Translations under genes and position numbers: made by a program
Assembly: GCA_001931535.1 (NCBI GenBank)
Contig: CP016211.1
Location: forward strand, 12,074,377-12,138,376
Origin: Minicystis rosea
GTDB taxonomy: Bacteria; Myxococcota_A; Polyangia; Polyangiales; Polyangiaceae
Length of the DNA stretch: 64,000 bases
Reading direction: 5' to 3'
The notes under the pieces: model-generated
Databases searched by the model: none
Seen by the model: the letters and a program-made list of their open reading frames with translations, nothing else
What the model was told of the DNA's origin: nothing
Part shown: one piece after another, positions 27,164 through 37,464 of the stretch
How positions within the stretch are numbered: the first letter of the stretch is position 1
Layout of the letters: every line of letters begins with the position of its first letter

Positions 27164-27180
27164 TCTCGCCGTCGCGAGAC
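27163..27180 (+). terminator. Small hairpin after the anchored protein gene
   Basis: GTCTCGC-CGTC-GCGAGAC forms a 7-bp stem with a 4-base loop, starting in the TAG stop codon. No T-tract follows, so confidence as a terminator is moderate. Confidence 0.4.
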
Positions 27181-27484
27181 CTCGAGCGTCGAACGTGGGG
27201 GCTCATCCGACTCCGCCACGGTCTCATGCCGTGTGCCGGGGTTGAGAGAGCAGCGGGAATTCTACCCCGGGCGCTCAACCCATGGTCCCTCACGGGCTCC
27301 TTCGTCCGCACGCCATCATTTCGCCCTGCCCGTTGCCCGTTCAGCGCCGCCGCACTTTTGCCAAATCCATCTACCATTCTGACTACATCTGCTGATGAGC
27401 GGCACCGCCGTATGAGAGGGTGATTCGCCCGCACGTCCATCGGCTGTTGTTGACGACCCAGCCGCCCTCCGATGTCATCGGAGC
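27181..27484. other. Intergenic region, no gene seen
   Basis: About 300 bp without a credible frame separate the anchored-protein gene from the secreted hydrolase-like gene. Frames present on both strands have atypical composition. The downstream half is pyrimidine-rich and likely carries the promoter for the next gene. Confidence 0.4.
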
Positions 27485-28372
27485 ATGCCTCGCGCCTGCT
27501 CCTCGGTTCTCGCCACGCTGACCGCCGCCGCTGGCCTCTTGGTCGCCTCCTCCGCGTCGGCGACCAACTACACCCTTTGGATCCACGGCCGGAACACGTC
27601 GCAGAGCACCAAGCCGGGCAACTACGCCGACTTCAGCTATTGGGGCTCGGCCTCGACGGCGGCGGGCGTCAACAAGAAGGCTGTCAATTGGGATGGAGTG
27701 AGCCGCATCTCGGACTCCAACGGGAAGATCCGCAATGCGCTCGATTGCTTCTGCACCGGATCCAACTGGTGTTACGTCGCCGCGCACAGCGCCGGTGACG
27801 CGCAGATCGGGTATGCGCTGGCCATGTATGGCGGCAGCTCGCGATCGGTGAAGAGCCCTTCTCCGGCAGCCGATGGGACGTGCAGCAACGCGGGCGGTAC
27901 GCAGACGGGGTGGAACATCAAGTGGGTCGACGTCGGCGGCGGCGCGGGCGGCGGGAGCGAGCTCGCCAATCTCGGGTATTGGGCGGTCGGTGACGCGCTC
28001 ACGTCCGACCTGCGGACGGGCACCATGCGCGCGCTCTACAACCACAACACCACGCGGGGGAGCTGGTTTTACATGTTCGCCGGGGCCAAGGGCACGGCGT
28101 ACTCGGGCGTGTTGCCGGGGCAGGACGACGAGGCGATCGCATATCACTCCTCCGGTGGGCTCTCCGGCACGGGTGGTTTCTGCAACCCGGGTGACCTGCT
28201 CTGTGATGGCACGCTCAACCTCGGGACGTCGGCCACGGGGTCGGTCTCCAAGTGGTCTTATCACTCGACGTCGTTTCGCGACGACGGCGAGAGCTACAAC
28301 CATTACACGAACGGCAGTTGGGGCGGCATCATGGGCAAGGTGCGCCAGGATGCGGTGAGTTACGCCTACTGA
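27485..28372 (+). CDS. Secreted alpha/beta-hydrolase-like protein
   Basis: This 295-residue protein has a signal peptide (LATLTAAAGLLVASSASA) and then TNYTLWIHGRNTSQS, where HG could form the oxyanion turn of a lipase-type hydrolase. YVAAHSAGDAQIGYALA fits a nucleophile elbow (A/G-H-S-x-G). A late histidine (SYHSTSFRDDGESYNHY) and an acidic residue could complete a triad. Several cysteines and a Gly-rich loop (DVGGGAGGGSEL) suggest an extracellular protein. Lipase, esterase or peptidase activity cannot be decided. The start codon is ATG 27485, without a strong ribosome site. The next gene follows 64 bp later. Confidence 0.75.
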   Translation: MPRACSSVLATLTAAAGLLVASSASATNYTLWIHGRNTSQSTKPGNYADFSYWGSASTAAGVNKKAVNWDGVSRISDSNGKIRNALDCFCTGSNWCYVAAHSAGDAQIGYALAMYGGSSRSVKSPSPAADGTCSNAGGTQTGWNIKWVDVGGGAGGGSELANLGYWAVGDALTSDLRTGTMRALYNHNTTRGSWFYMFAGAKGTAYSGVLPGQDDEAIAYHSSGGLSGTGGFCNPGDLLCDGTLNLGTSATGSVSKWSYHSTSFRDDGESYNHYTNGSWGGIMGKVRQDAVSYAY

Positions 28373-28436
28373 CGGGCCGCGCCGGCGCGCCGCGTGGGGA
28401 GCGGCCATCGTCGCCGGGGCTGCCATCCTCGCGTAC

Positions 28437-29558
28437 GTGCTTCGCCCGAGCGCGCGGGCGCCGTCGGAAGAGGCATTGCTCGCTCGGGATACGCAGGCGA
28501 GCGACACGCGTGCTCCGGGCAAGGCACGTATGCCGATGTCGCGCTCTTCGTCGGCCGCGGCGGAGGCAACCACGGCGACGGCGGACGACGCGCGCGAGCT
28601 CTGGCAGAAGCGTCTTTCGCGCGCGCAGCACACGCTCACTTCCTACCGCGAAGCGACGCGGTATCCGCCCGGATCGCGGCCGATGGCGGAGCAGCCCGAT
28701 CAGATGACACCCCATCACGTCGCCGCGGTCACGCTGCCGCTCGCGCGCAAGGATGGGAAGCTCACGGACGCCAAGGTCACCTTGGAGCAAGATCGCTTGT
28801 TCCTCGTCGGCGACGAGCGCGTCACGTTCTCCCTCACGTGCGTGACCAGCGAAGGCCCCGCGACCTGCGAAGTGCAGCGCGCCATGGCTGGGCCGTCACC
28901 CGACGTGAGCGACGCCGGGGCACGCGCGCCGGTGCCGATCACCTTCGCTCCCGCCGAAAGCCATCAAGCCATGCGCGCCCTGTTCCAGCCCAGCGCCCAA
29001 GGCTTTCAGGGCTACCACGGTGCCATTCATGTCGCGCTCGATCTCGTGGTCGCCGGCGAGTCGGGCGGCGCCTCCTTCGAGGTCGTGTATACGCCCGCGG
29101 CTCCAGCCACCTTCACGGGCCAAGTGCGCGAGACGCTGGAGCAGGGCTCGCTCGGGCTCCATGTCGAGATGAACGTCATCGAGCCCGGCCGCTACGTGCT
29201 CGCGGCGCGCGTGGACGATGCCGAGGGGCGATCGTTCGCCTATCTATCCTTCAACGAAGAGCTCGCGGCCGGCCGGCAGGAGGCGAATCTCACCCTGTTC
29301 GGCAAGCTCATCCGCGATCAAGGCGCCCGTGCGCCCTTTCGCCTCCGCGATTTGGAGGGCTTTCGCCTCCTCCCCGACACCCACCCCGATCGCGAGCTCA
29401 TACCCGCCCTCGAAGGCACGGTGTACACCACCAAGACCTATGTGCTCCGCGATTTCTCCGACGCCGAATGGGAGAGCGAGGAGAAGGATCGTCACGTGAA
29501 AGAGCTCACGAAAGACGTCGAGGAAGCCAAGCGTCGCGCCGAAAGCGCTGCCCGCTGA
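28437..29558 (+). CDS. Probable anchored or exported partner protein, unknown
   Basis: The conservative frame starts at GTG 28437 and gives 373 residues. The in-frame codons upstream, back to 28359, encode a perfect membrane-helix-like stretch (WGAAIVAGAAILAYVLRP) but contain no ATG, GTG or TTG. The true start may therefore be atypical, or the anchor is lost. The C-terminal half has beta-rich repeats (GLHVEMNVIEPGRYVLAARV; FAYLSFNEEL) and ends in a Lys/Glu helix. It follows the hydrolase-like gene by 64 bp and could be its chaperone or a surface partner; this is inference. No known family was recognised. Confidence 0.7.
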   Translation: MLRPSARAPSEEALLARDTQASDTRAPGKARMPMSRSSSAAAEATTATADDARELWQKRLSRAQHTLTSYREATRYPPGSRPMAEQPDQMTPHHVAAVTLPLARKDGKLTDAKVTLEQDRLFLVGDERVTFSLTCVTSEGPATCEVQRAMAGPSPDVSDAGARAPVPITFAPAESHQAMRALFQPSAQGFQGYHGAIHVALDLVVAGESGGASFEVVYTPAAPATFTGQVRETLEQGSLGLHVEMNVIEPGRYVLAARVDDAEGRSFAYLSFNEELAAGRQEANLTLFGKLIRDQGARAPFRLRDLEGFRLLPDTHPDRELIPALEGTVYTTKTYVLRDFSDAEWESEEKDRHVKELTKDVEEAKRRAESAAR

Positions 29559-29608
29559 GCCGTCCCCCTCTTCAACCAAATACCGTATCTCGAACACCGG
29601 AGATACGA

Positions 29609-29688
29609 AGTCGCGAGGCGCAAGAGACGAGAAGGCTCAAACCCTCTTTGCGTCTTTTTGCGCCTCTGCGTCTTTGCGCCTTTGCGTT
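29609..29688. repeat. Dispersed convergent-gene repeat, copy A
   Basis: This is a pyrimidine/purine inverted repeat with right arm containing TTTGCGTC, TTTTTGCGCC and TTGCGCCTTTGCGTT, and a shorter purine-rich left arm (GCGAGGCGCAAGAGACGAGAAGG). The same 15-mer TTGCGCCTTTGCGTT recurs in copy B at 41509-41605. It lies between the convergent ends of two genes. Confidence 0.75.
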
Positions 29689-29697
29689 AATTCCGGC

Positions 29698-31029
29698 TCA
29701 CGCCTCGACCTTCGCATCCGCGATCGACAACGCCGCATCCAGCGCCGCCACGCCCTCGTCGATCTGCTCCTCCGTCACGATGAGCGGCGGCGCAATCACC
29801 AGGTGGCTCACCCACGAGAGGACGGTCACGCCGCGCTTGGTCATCTCGCCGGCGACCGCGTCGATGACGAGCGGCTTGCGAGCGGCCTTGTCCTGCGGCG
29901 TGTTGAACGGCTCCTTGGTGGCGCGGTTCTTCACGAGCTCCACGCACCAGAACAGGCCGAGGCCGCGCACGTCGCCGATCGAAGGGTGCTTGGCCATGAG
30001 GGCCTTGAGCTTTTGGCCGAGCAGCTCGCCCATCTGGGTGGAGCGGTTCATCAGATCGAGGCGGCGATACTCGTCGATGGCCGCGATGGCGGGCGCGAGC
30101 GTGAGGGGATGCGCTTCGTAGGTGTGGCCGTGGGCGAAGAAGTTGTCCTCGAAGAAGTCGGCGATGGCGCGGCTCGTCGCGGTGATGCCGAGCGGAACGG
30201 CGGCGTTGGTGACGCCCTTGGCCGTGGTGAGGATGTCCGGCGTCACGCCCCAGTGCTCGCAGGCGAACCACTTGCCCGTGCGGCCCCAGCCCGTCATCAC
30301 CTCGTCGCAGATGAGCAGCACGCCGCGCTTCTTCGCGGCGGCGGCGAGCTTGGGCAGGTAGTCGGGCGGCGGCACGAGGACACCGTTGGTGCCGACGATG
30401 GGCTCGATGAGGATCGCGGCGACGTTCTCGTCGTGATCGATCATGTACGCGAGGTAATCGACACAAGCCGTGTTGCAGCTCGGATGGGTCTGCCCGAGCG
30501 GACAGCGATAACAGTTGGACTCGGGCCCGAAGATGACGCCGGGGATCTTGCCTGTCGGCTCGACGAACCAGCGGCGCAGATCGCCCGTGGCCGCGACCGC
30601 GCCGGCGGTGGAGCCGTGGTACGACGTATAGCGGGCCAGGATCTTGTGCTTGCCCGTATACATGCGGGCGATCTTGATGGCCGCCTCGTTCGCCTCCGTG
30701 CCCGAGGTCGCATAGAAGAATTTGTCGAGGCCCTTGGGCATGACCTCGAGCAGCTTGAGCGCGAGGTTGGCGCGCACGTCGCACGTGTGCGCCGGGCTGA
30801 TGAAGGCAAGCTCCTTCGCCTGCTTGCAGATGGCGTCGATGACCGCCTGGTTCTGATGCCCCAGGTTCGAGCAGACGAGCTGTGACGAGAAGTCGAGATA
30901 GCGCTTCCCCGACGCGTCCCAGAAATACGACCCTTCCGCCTTGGTGACGTGGAGCGGCTTCCACCCGCGCTGCGCGCGCCAGGTTCCGTACGTGTATCGC
31001 GCCGTGAGCTCGCTGATGTCTTCGGTCAT
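29698..31029 (-). CDS. Class III PLP-dependent aminotransferase
   Basis: This is a 443-residue fold-type I aminotransferase. Features include the phosphate/PLP region YATSGTEANEAAIKIAR, YTSYHGSTAGA, the Asp that pairs with the PLP ring in LLICDEVMTGWGRTG, and the Schiff-base lysine in LTTAKGVTNAAVPLG. The insert CYRCPLGQTHPSCNTACVDY is reminiscent of taurine-pyruvate and related omega-aminotransferases. The substrate is probably an omega-amine or omega-amino acid, not resolved. The start at 31029 (MTEDISELTARYTYGTW) matches the family; the frame is open further up. It is monocistronic here and convergent with 28437-29558. Confidence 0.9.
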   Translation of the reverse strand: MTEDISELTARYTYGTWRAQRGWKPLHVTKAEGSYFWDASGKRYLDFSSQLVCSNLGHQNQAVIDAICKQAKELAFISPAHTCDVRANLALKLLEVMPKGLDKFFYATSGTEANEAAIKIARMYTGKHKILARYTSYHGSTAGAVAATGDLRRWFVEPTGKIPGVIFGPESNCYRCPLGQTHPSCNTACVDYLAYMIDHDENVAAILIEPIVGTNGVLVPPPDYLPKLAAAAKKRGVLLICDEVMTGWGRTGKWFACEHWGVTPDILTTAKGVTNAAVPLGITATSRAIADFFEDNFFAHGHTYEAHPLTLAPAIAAIDEYRRLDLMNRSTQMGELLGQKLKALMAKHPSIGDVRGLGLFWCVELVKNRATKEPFNTPQDKAARKPLVIDAVAGEMTKRGVTVLSWVSHLVIAPPLIVTEEQIDEGVAALDAALSIADAKVEA

Positions 31030-31146
31030 GACGGCGCATCCTAGGATCACCGTGCGAGGGAAACCAGCCGATCCCGCGGGGCGCACGCTCCCCACGATCA
31101 CGAGGCCGATCGAGCTCGGGCGGCGCCATGCGTCACGACACGGCGG

Positions 31147-32082
31147 GTGGGGGTGACGGCGCTCGCGCGCGCCTCACATCTTCTCGAGGTGGACAAGCAT
31201 CGTGGTCACGCGAGAGGCCGGGCGATCGGGCGCGTCTGGGTCGGAATCAGCGGGTATGCCTATCCGGAATGGCGTGGTGGATTCTATCCCACCGATCTGC
31301 CGCAGAGTCGGTTCCTCGCCCACGCCGTGAGCCGATTCGACAGCATCGAGCTCAACGGCACCTTCTACAGCTTGAAGTCGCCCGCTTCGTTTCATGCGTG
31401 GGCGCGCGCGGTGCCGGTGCCCGGCTTCGTCTACGCGGTGAAAGGCCCCCGCTTCGTCACACACGACAAGAAGCTTCGTGACATCGAAGCTCCGCTCGCC
31501 AACTTCTTCGCGAGCGGCGTGCTCGCCTTGGGCGCGGCCACGGGGCCATTCCTCTGGCAGCTCCCGCCGGGGCTCGGCTTCCACGAAGATCGCCTGGCCA
31601 CGTTCCTCGAACGCTTGCCCCGCACGGCCCACGAAGCCGAGGCGCTCGCTCGCAAGCACGATGACCACCTCACCCACGGCGCCCTCGTGCGCGCCGCCGC
31701 GCGTGTGCCTTATCGACATGCCTTCGAGGTGCGTCACCCGACCTTCGATGTCCCGGCCTTTCGACGCCTGATGGCGCGGCACGGGGCCGCCATCGTCGTG
31801 GCGGATACCGCAGGTCGATATCCCATGCTCGATGATCCACTGTCCGACTTCGTCTACGTTCGACTCCACGGCGACACGGAGCTGTACAGAAGCCGTTATG
31901 AGACCAAGGTCCTCGCCGCGTGGGCCGATCGGGTGAGGGCTTGGGCGAAGGCCGGGCGCGACGTGTACGTCTACTTCGACAACACGGCGCTCGGCCAAGC
32001 GCCGCACGATGCGGCGAGGCTCTCGGCGATGCTGGAGGCGCGCGGAATCGAGCGCCCCCGTCGGCTTCTCCGCGCGGGGTGA
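31147..32082 (+). CDS. DUF72 family protein
   Basis: This is a TIM-barrel-like DUF72 protein of 311 residues. Signature blocks are VGISGYAYPEWRGGFYP, FDSIELNGTFY, FVYAVKGPRFVTHDKKL, LWQLPPGLGFH, AFEVRHPTFD and DFVYVRLHGDTELY, ending DVYVYFDNTALGQAPHDA. The biochemical role is unknown; an Fe-S or nuclease-like function has been proposed for relatives. GTG 31147 is the longest start; GTG 31189 is also possible, since similarity begins near RVWVGISG. It ends 4 bp before the convergent ScfR-like gene. Confidence 0.88.
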   Translation: MGVTALARASHLLEVDKHRGHARGRAIGRVWVGISGYAYPEWRGGFYPTDLPQSRFLAHAVSRFDSIELNGTFYSLKSPASFHAWARAVPVPGFVYAVKGPRFVTHDKKLRDIEAPLANFFASGVLALGAATGPFLWQLPPGLGFHEDRLATFLERLPRTAHEAEALARKHDDHLTHGALVRAAARVPYRHAFEVRHPTFDVPAFRRLMARHGAAIVVADTAGRYPMLDDPLSDFVYVRLHGDTELYRSRYETKVLAAWADRVRAWAKAGRDVYVYFDNTALGQAPHDAARLSAMLEARGIERPRRLLRAG

Positions 32083-32086
32083 GCCC

Positions 32087-33601
32087 TCATCGCCCCTTCG
32101 TGCCCGTGCCTTCTTTCTTCTCTGCGCCTTGGGCGCGCCCGATCTTCAAGAGCGCTTCGTTCTTCTTGGCCGAATCGACGGGGGCGAAGAAGGAGACGCC
32201 GCGCACGTTCTCGTCGATGCGGAGAGGGTGTTGCAGGGCGGGGAAGGCGCGTTGCTCGCAGTCGAGATGGGAGCACATGCGGCAGGTGACGCCGACGGGC
32301 GTGGCGGCGTTGGGGTTGTCGACGTCGATGCCGTCGGAATAGACGAGCTCCCGGGCATGACGAATGTCGCAACCGAGGCCGATGGCTTGCACGGTGTGAG
32401 GTGCGTTGTAGCCGCCCCGGTCGCTGCGCACGGTGCGGGCGATGCAGAAGTACACGCTGCCATCTTCCATGCGGGAGAGCTGCGTGCGGATCATGCCCGG
32501 GGTCATGAAGGCGGCGTGGACGTTCCACCGCGGGCAGGCGCCGGCGAAGCGCGCGAAGCGGATGCCGGAGCCGCTGAAGCGCTTGGAGATGTTGCCGGCG
32601 ATGTCGATGCGGAGAAAGTGGAGGGGCACGCCTTCGTCGCCGGCGCGGCGCAGCGCGGTGAGGCGATGACAGACCTGCTCGAAGCTCGCGCCGAAGCGGT
32701 GCGCGAGGAGCTCGATGTCGTAACGCTCGGCGCGCGCGGCCTCGACGAAGGGTTGATAAGGCATGAGCAGCGCGGCCGCGAAGTAGTTGGCGAGCGCGAC
32801 GCGGGCGAGGGCGCGGGACTCGGGCGTGGTGAGCTGCTCGTCGCGGGTGAGCCGATCGAGGAGCGTGGACTGCGTGATGAGAGCGACCTGATGCGCGAGC
32901 TGGAAGCGACGGCTGCGCGGCGGGAGCACTTCGGAGATGGTGATGACGCCGCGATCCGGATCGAAGCGGCGCATGGCCTTGCGCTCGTCGGCCACGCGCA
33001 TGACCTTCACTTGAATGCGGTGCACGGCCGCGAGCCAGCGGACGAGGCCGCGATAGACGTCGTCCGCGTCGAGCTCGGCTTGCTTCCAGAGCTGCTCGGC
33101 CGCCTCTTCCAGCTCGGGGAAGTGGTTCATGTGCCGCTGGATGAGATCGCTGACCTCCTCCGAAGGGAGGCGGCCCGGGTCGACACCCGAGAGGCCTTCA
33201 CCCGTGGAGAGGCGCTCGCCGAGGGTCGACACCGACTCCTTCGCGGCGGCGTACGATCGATAGAGCGTGAGCACCGCGCGCGCGACGTTGGGCGAGGTGA
33301 CCGCGAGATCGCGCAGGTCCGCGTTGGTCAGGCCGTGGGCCTCGAAGATGGGATCGCCGAAGGCTTCGAGCAGATCGGCGACGAGGCGCGCGTCGTCCGA
33401 GGACGCGAAGGCGTGCAGATCGAGCTGGAAGATCTGCGCGAGCCGAATGAGCAACGGCGCCGTCAGCGGCCGGCGGTTGTTCTCGATGAGGTTGAGGTAG
33501 CTCGCCGAGATGGCGAGCCGATCCGCGAGCTCGGTTTGGGTGAGGTTCTCGCGCCGGCGCAGGGCGCGGAGCTTGGCCCCGAGGGGCGCGTTCTCGGCCA
33601 C
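32087..33601 (-). CDS. ScfR/RamB-like XRE-family transcriptional regulator
   Basis: This 504-residue regulator has an N-terminal XRE helix-turn-helix (LTQTELADRLAISASYLNLIENNRRPL). A peptidase-like IrrE domain follows around residue 230-300, and a C-terminal DUF2083 domain carries the cysteines CRMCSHLDCEQRAFP. Members such as RamB of corynebacteria and mycobacteria control acetate use and the glyoxylate cycle, often by sensing short-chain acyl-CoA. The peptidase motif is degenerate: FQLAHQVAL lacks the catalytic Glu of HExxH. It is divergent from aceB-aceA, so it almost certainly regulates them. Confidence 0.9.
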   Translation of the reverse strand: MAENAPLGAKLRALRRRENLTQTELADRLAISASYLNLIENNRRPLTAPLLIRLAQIFQLDLHAFASSDDARLVADLLEAFGDPIFEAHGLTNADLRDLAVTSPNVARAVLTLYRSYAAAKESVSTLGERLSTGEGLSGVDPGRLPSEEVSDLIQRHMNHFPELEEAAEQLWKQAELDADDVYRGLVRWLAAVHRIQVKVMRVADERKAMRRFDPDRGVITISEVLPPRSRRFQLAHQVALITQSTLLDRLTRDEQLTTPESRALARVALANYFAAALLMPYQPFVEAARAERYDIELLAHRFGASFEQVCHRLTALRRAGDEGVPLHFLRIDIAGNISKRFSGSGIRFARFAGACPRWNVHAAFMTPGMIRTQLSRMEDGSVYFCIARTVRSDRGGYNAPHTVQAIGLGCDIRHARELVYSDGIDVDNPNAATPVGVTCRMCSHLDCEQRAFPALQHPLRIDENVRGVSFFAPVDSAKKNEALLKIGRAQGAEKKEGTGTKGR

Positions 33602-33799
33602 CGATCGACCTCCAAGTCCAGACGTGCCGCTGCGGAATCTTTACAAGGTTGACTGATTGACAGCAAGTAAATGTTTCGGGCTCACACGATTAACAACCGG
33701 AATTCATGATGTTTGTTGATCTATTGCAAGGAATGGCTGAGAACTTGCTCTGTAACGACGCGAAGCGTTGTGAACGCCGTCGAGCCCGGGAGCCTGTAT
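33602..33799. promoter_or_regulatory. Divergent ScfR-like/aceB control region
   Basis: This is a 198-bp AT-rich region between the regulator and aceB. Repeated elements include TTGACTGATTGAC (33649-33661), TTTACAAGG (about 33640) and ATTGCAAGG (33723). RamB operators in actinobacteria contain a TTGCAA core, so the ATTGCAAGG and TTACAAGG pair are candidate operators. This is inference. No standard -35/-10 pair was firmly placed. Confidence 0.45.
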
Positions 33800-35428
33800 A
33801 TGACCGTTGCACCTACTGGCCCGTTGCTTCCCCCCGGTGTGCGCGTGCTCGGGCCGCCGGTGCCCGGGGCGGAGGGAGTGATTTCCACCGAAGCGGCGCG
33901 CTTCGTGGCGGAGCTCGTGCGGACGTTCGCGCCGCGGGTCGGGGTGCTGCTCCTGCGGAGACGCGAGGTGCAAGCGCGGCTCGACGCGGGTGAGCGCTTC
34001 GACTTCCTCGCCGAGACCAAGAGCGTGCGCGAGGGAGATTGGAAAGGTCCGACGATCCCGAAGGACCTCCTCGATCGCCGCGTGGAGATCACGGGGCCCG
34101 TCGATCGGAAGATGATCATCAACGCCCTCAACTCGGGCGCGAACGTCTTCATGGCCGACTTCGAGGACGCGACGGCGCCGACTTGGCAGAACGTGCTCGA
34201 GGGGCAACAGAACCTCTCCGACGCCATCCGCGGGACGATTCAATACACGGATCCCGCGAGCCGCAAATCGTATGAGCTCAAACCAAATCGGGCGACGCTC
34301 ATGGTGCGGCCGCGTGGATGGCACCTCGTGGAGAAGCACTTCGAGGTCGACGGGCGCCCGGTGCCGGCGTCGCTCTTCGACTTCGGGCTCTACTTCTTCC
34401 GCAACGCGAAGGCGCTGATCGAGAACGGCAGCGGGCCCTACTTCTACCTGCCGAAGATGGAGAGCCACCTCGAGGCGCGGCTCTGGAACGACGTCTTCGT
34501 GAAGGCGCAGGAGAAGCTCGGCGTCCCGCGCGGGAGCATCCGGGCGACGGTGCTCATCGAGACGCTGCCGGCCGCGTTCGAGATGGACGAGATCATCCAC
34601 GAGCTGCGCGAGCACTCGGCGGGGCTCAACTGCGGGCGGTGGGATTACATCTTCAGCTTCATCAAGAAGCTGCGGAGCGACGCCAAGGCGGTCATGCCCG
34701 ATCGCAGCCAGGTGACGATGGAGCAGCCCAACATGCGGGCGTACACGCAGCTCCTCGTGAAGACCTGTCACCGCCGCGGCGTGCACGCGATGGGCGGGAT
34801 GGCGGCGCAGATCCCGATCAAGAACGATCAAGCCGCCAACGACGCGGCGCTCGCCAAGGTGCGGGCCGACAAGCTCCGTGAAGTGAAGGACGGGCACGAT
34901 GGGACTTGGGTGGCGCACCCGGGGCTCGTGCCCATCGCCAAAGGCATCTTCGACGAGTTCGTGAAGGGGCCGAATCAGCTCGACGTGCGGCGTGACGACG
35001 TGCACGTGACGGCCGCGGATCTCGTGATCGTGCCGCAGGGCACGCGCACGGAGGCGGGGCTCCGCCACAACATCCGCGTGGGCGTGCAGTACCTCGAGGC
35101 GTGGCTGCGCGGGCTCGGGTGCGTGCCGCTCTATCACTTGATGGAGGACGCGGCGACGGCCGAGATTTCGCGCGCGCAGGTGTGGCAGTGGATTCATCAC
35201 CGCGCCACGCTCGAAGGGGGCGCGGTCGTCACGGCCGAGCTGTTCCGCACGGTGCTCGCCGAGGAGATGGCGGCGCTGCGCGCGGAGCTCGGTGAAGAGC
35301 GCTTCACCCAAGGACGCTTCGACGAAGCGGTGGCGCTCTTCGAGCGGCTGTCGACGGCGGATGCGTTCGAAGACTTCCTCACGTTGCCTGCGTACGAGGC
35401 GCTCACCGACCGTCCCGTCGCATCCTGA
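33800..35428 (+). CDS. aceB: Malate synthase A
   Basis: Malate synthase condenses glyoxylate with acetyl-CoA to malate, the second step of the glyoxylate bypass. The 542-residue protein is the compact MSA isoform. Key blocks are FMADFEDATAPTW, LMVRPRGWHL, FYLPKMESHLEARLWNDVF, TVLIETLPAAFEMDEI and NCGRWDYIFSF, with the Mg-binding Glu and Asp and the catalytic Asp region VPLYHLMEDAATAEISRAQVWQW. The start at 33800 (MTVAPTGPLLPPG) is chosen over a frame open from 33713 because the upstream residues are AT-rich regulatory DNA. It is followed by aceA after 62 bp. Confidence 0.96.
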   Translation: MTVAPTGPLLPPGVRVLGPPVPGAEGVISTEAARFVAELVRTFAPRVGVLLLRRREVQARLDAGERFDFLAETKSVREGDWKGPTIPKDLLDRRVEITGPVDRKMIINALNSGANVFMADFEDATAPTWQNVLEGQQNLSDAIRGTIQYTDPASRKSYELKPNRATLMVRPRGWHLVEKHFEVDGRPVPASLFDFGLYFFRNAKALIENGSGPYFYLPKMESHLEARLWNDVFVKAQEKLGVPRGSIRATVLIETLPAAFEMDEIIHELREHSAGLNCGRWDYIFSFIKKLRSDAKAVMPDRSQVTMEQPNMRAYTQLLVKTCHRRGVHAMGGMAAQIPIKNDQAANDAALAKVRADKLREVKDGHDGTWVAHPGLVPIAKGIFDEFVKGPNQLDVRRDDVHVTAADLVIVPQGTRTEAGLRHNIRVGVQYLEAWLRGLGCVPLYHLMEDAATAEISRAQVWQWIHHRATLEGGAVVTAELFRTVLAEEMAALRAELGEERFTQGRFDEAVALFERLSTADAFEDFLTLPAYEALTDRPVAS

Positions 35429-35490
35429 AATCGAGAGGCCGGAGAGCCGGCCGTCGTCCGAACCGAACACGACCAAGAAGGAGATCGTCC

Positions 35491-36789
<1,299 letters not shown>

Positions 36790-36796
36790 TGGATGG

Positions 36797-36834
36797 GGAG
36801 CGCGGGTGAGCGCATCCGGCGCTCACCGCGCTCC
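36797..36834 (+). terminator. Hairpin terminator after aceA
   Basis: The arms GGAGCGCGGGTGAGCGC and GCGCTCACCGCGCTCC pair over 16 bp with a single bulged G around a 5-base loop, starting 8 bp after the aceA stop. The stem is very stable and has no T-tail. Confidence 0.65.
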
Positions 36835-36847
36835 ACGATCGGCGCGA

Positions 36848-36890
36848 GCGGCGCGAAGGCTCGGAGCAGATGCTCCGGTCTTCGCGCCGC
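36848..36890. terminator. Second hairpin between convergent aceA and lipoprotein gene
   Basis: GCGGCGCGAAG pairs with CTTCGCGCCGC around an inner stem CGGAGCAGATGCTCCG. It lies between the convergent aceA and the Cys-rich lipoprotein gene and could terminate both strands. Confidence 0.55.
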
Positions 36891-36922
36891 CGGCGTTTGT
36901 AGATTCGATATCTCGACGGGCT

Positions 36923-37450
36923 TTAGAACGAGCCCGTACAAGCACCCAAGCAGTCGTCGCAGCCGGGGCAGGAAGAGGTTGCGCAGGTGTTGCAGACCTG
37001 ATCGGGATTCGGGCACTGCGGCGACGCCTCGGAGCAGGCAGGGGCGCATTCGCCGCTGCCGTAGATGCAGACTTGGCCGTCAGGGCAGTCGTTTTGATCG
37101 TCGCACTTGCCGGGTTGTGCCGGGAGGCAGGCGGCGATGCAGTCGTCGCAGATGTCGCACGAGCTGGTCGCGCAGAAATCGCAGACGAGGCCTTTGTCAC
37201 AGGGGGTCGAGCCTTCGAATTGGCAGGAAGGCACGCACTCGTTCGAGCCGAGGAGGCAGACGGTGCCTTTGGGGCAGCCGGCGCTGCAGTTGAGGTTGCT
37301 GCCAGTGGACGACGAGGTCGCGTTGCCGCCGTTGCCACCGTTGCCGCCGCTGCCGGGAGGGACGACGACGCTGCCGCCGCACGCGGCCAGCGCGAGCACG
37401 GCGGACACCAACCAAGGAATGCGAGTCTCAAGCAGGTTCATGCGGCGCAT
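36923..37450 (-). CDS. Cys-rich lipoprotein with Gly/Asn linker
   Basis: This 175-residue predicted lipoprotein (VSAVLALAAC lipobox) has a linker GNGGNGGNATSSSTGS and then about 20 cysteines. They fall in repeated knots such as CPKGTVCLLGSNECVPSC, CDFCATSSCDICDDC and CNTCATSSCPGCDDC. The internal duplication CATSSCxxCDDC is obvious. It resembles dicarboxylate- or metal-independent disulfide-rich myxobacterial surface proteins; function is unknown. Two starts (37450 and 37441) are possible. It is convergent with aceA and follows the larger propeller-like gene on the same strand with 14 bp between. Confidence 0.82.
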   Translation of the reverse strand: MRRMNLLETRIPWLVSAVLALAACGGSVVVPPGSGGNGGNGGNATSSSTGSNLNCSAGCPKGTVCLLGSNECVPSCQFEGSTPCDKGLVCDFCATSSCDICDDCIAACLPAQPGKCDDQNDCPDGQVCIYGSGECAPACSEASPQCPNPDQVCNTCATSSCPGCDDCLGACTGSF

Positions 37451-37464
37451 GTTATCGCGGGGCG

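Noticed and set aside
27156..27440. Minus-strand 94-residue frame in the gap before the hydrolase-like gene
   Set aside because: There is no signal, family motif or ribosome site, and the composition is unlike neighbouring genes.
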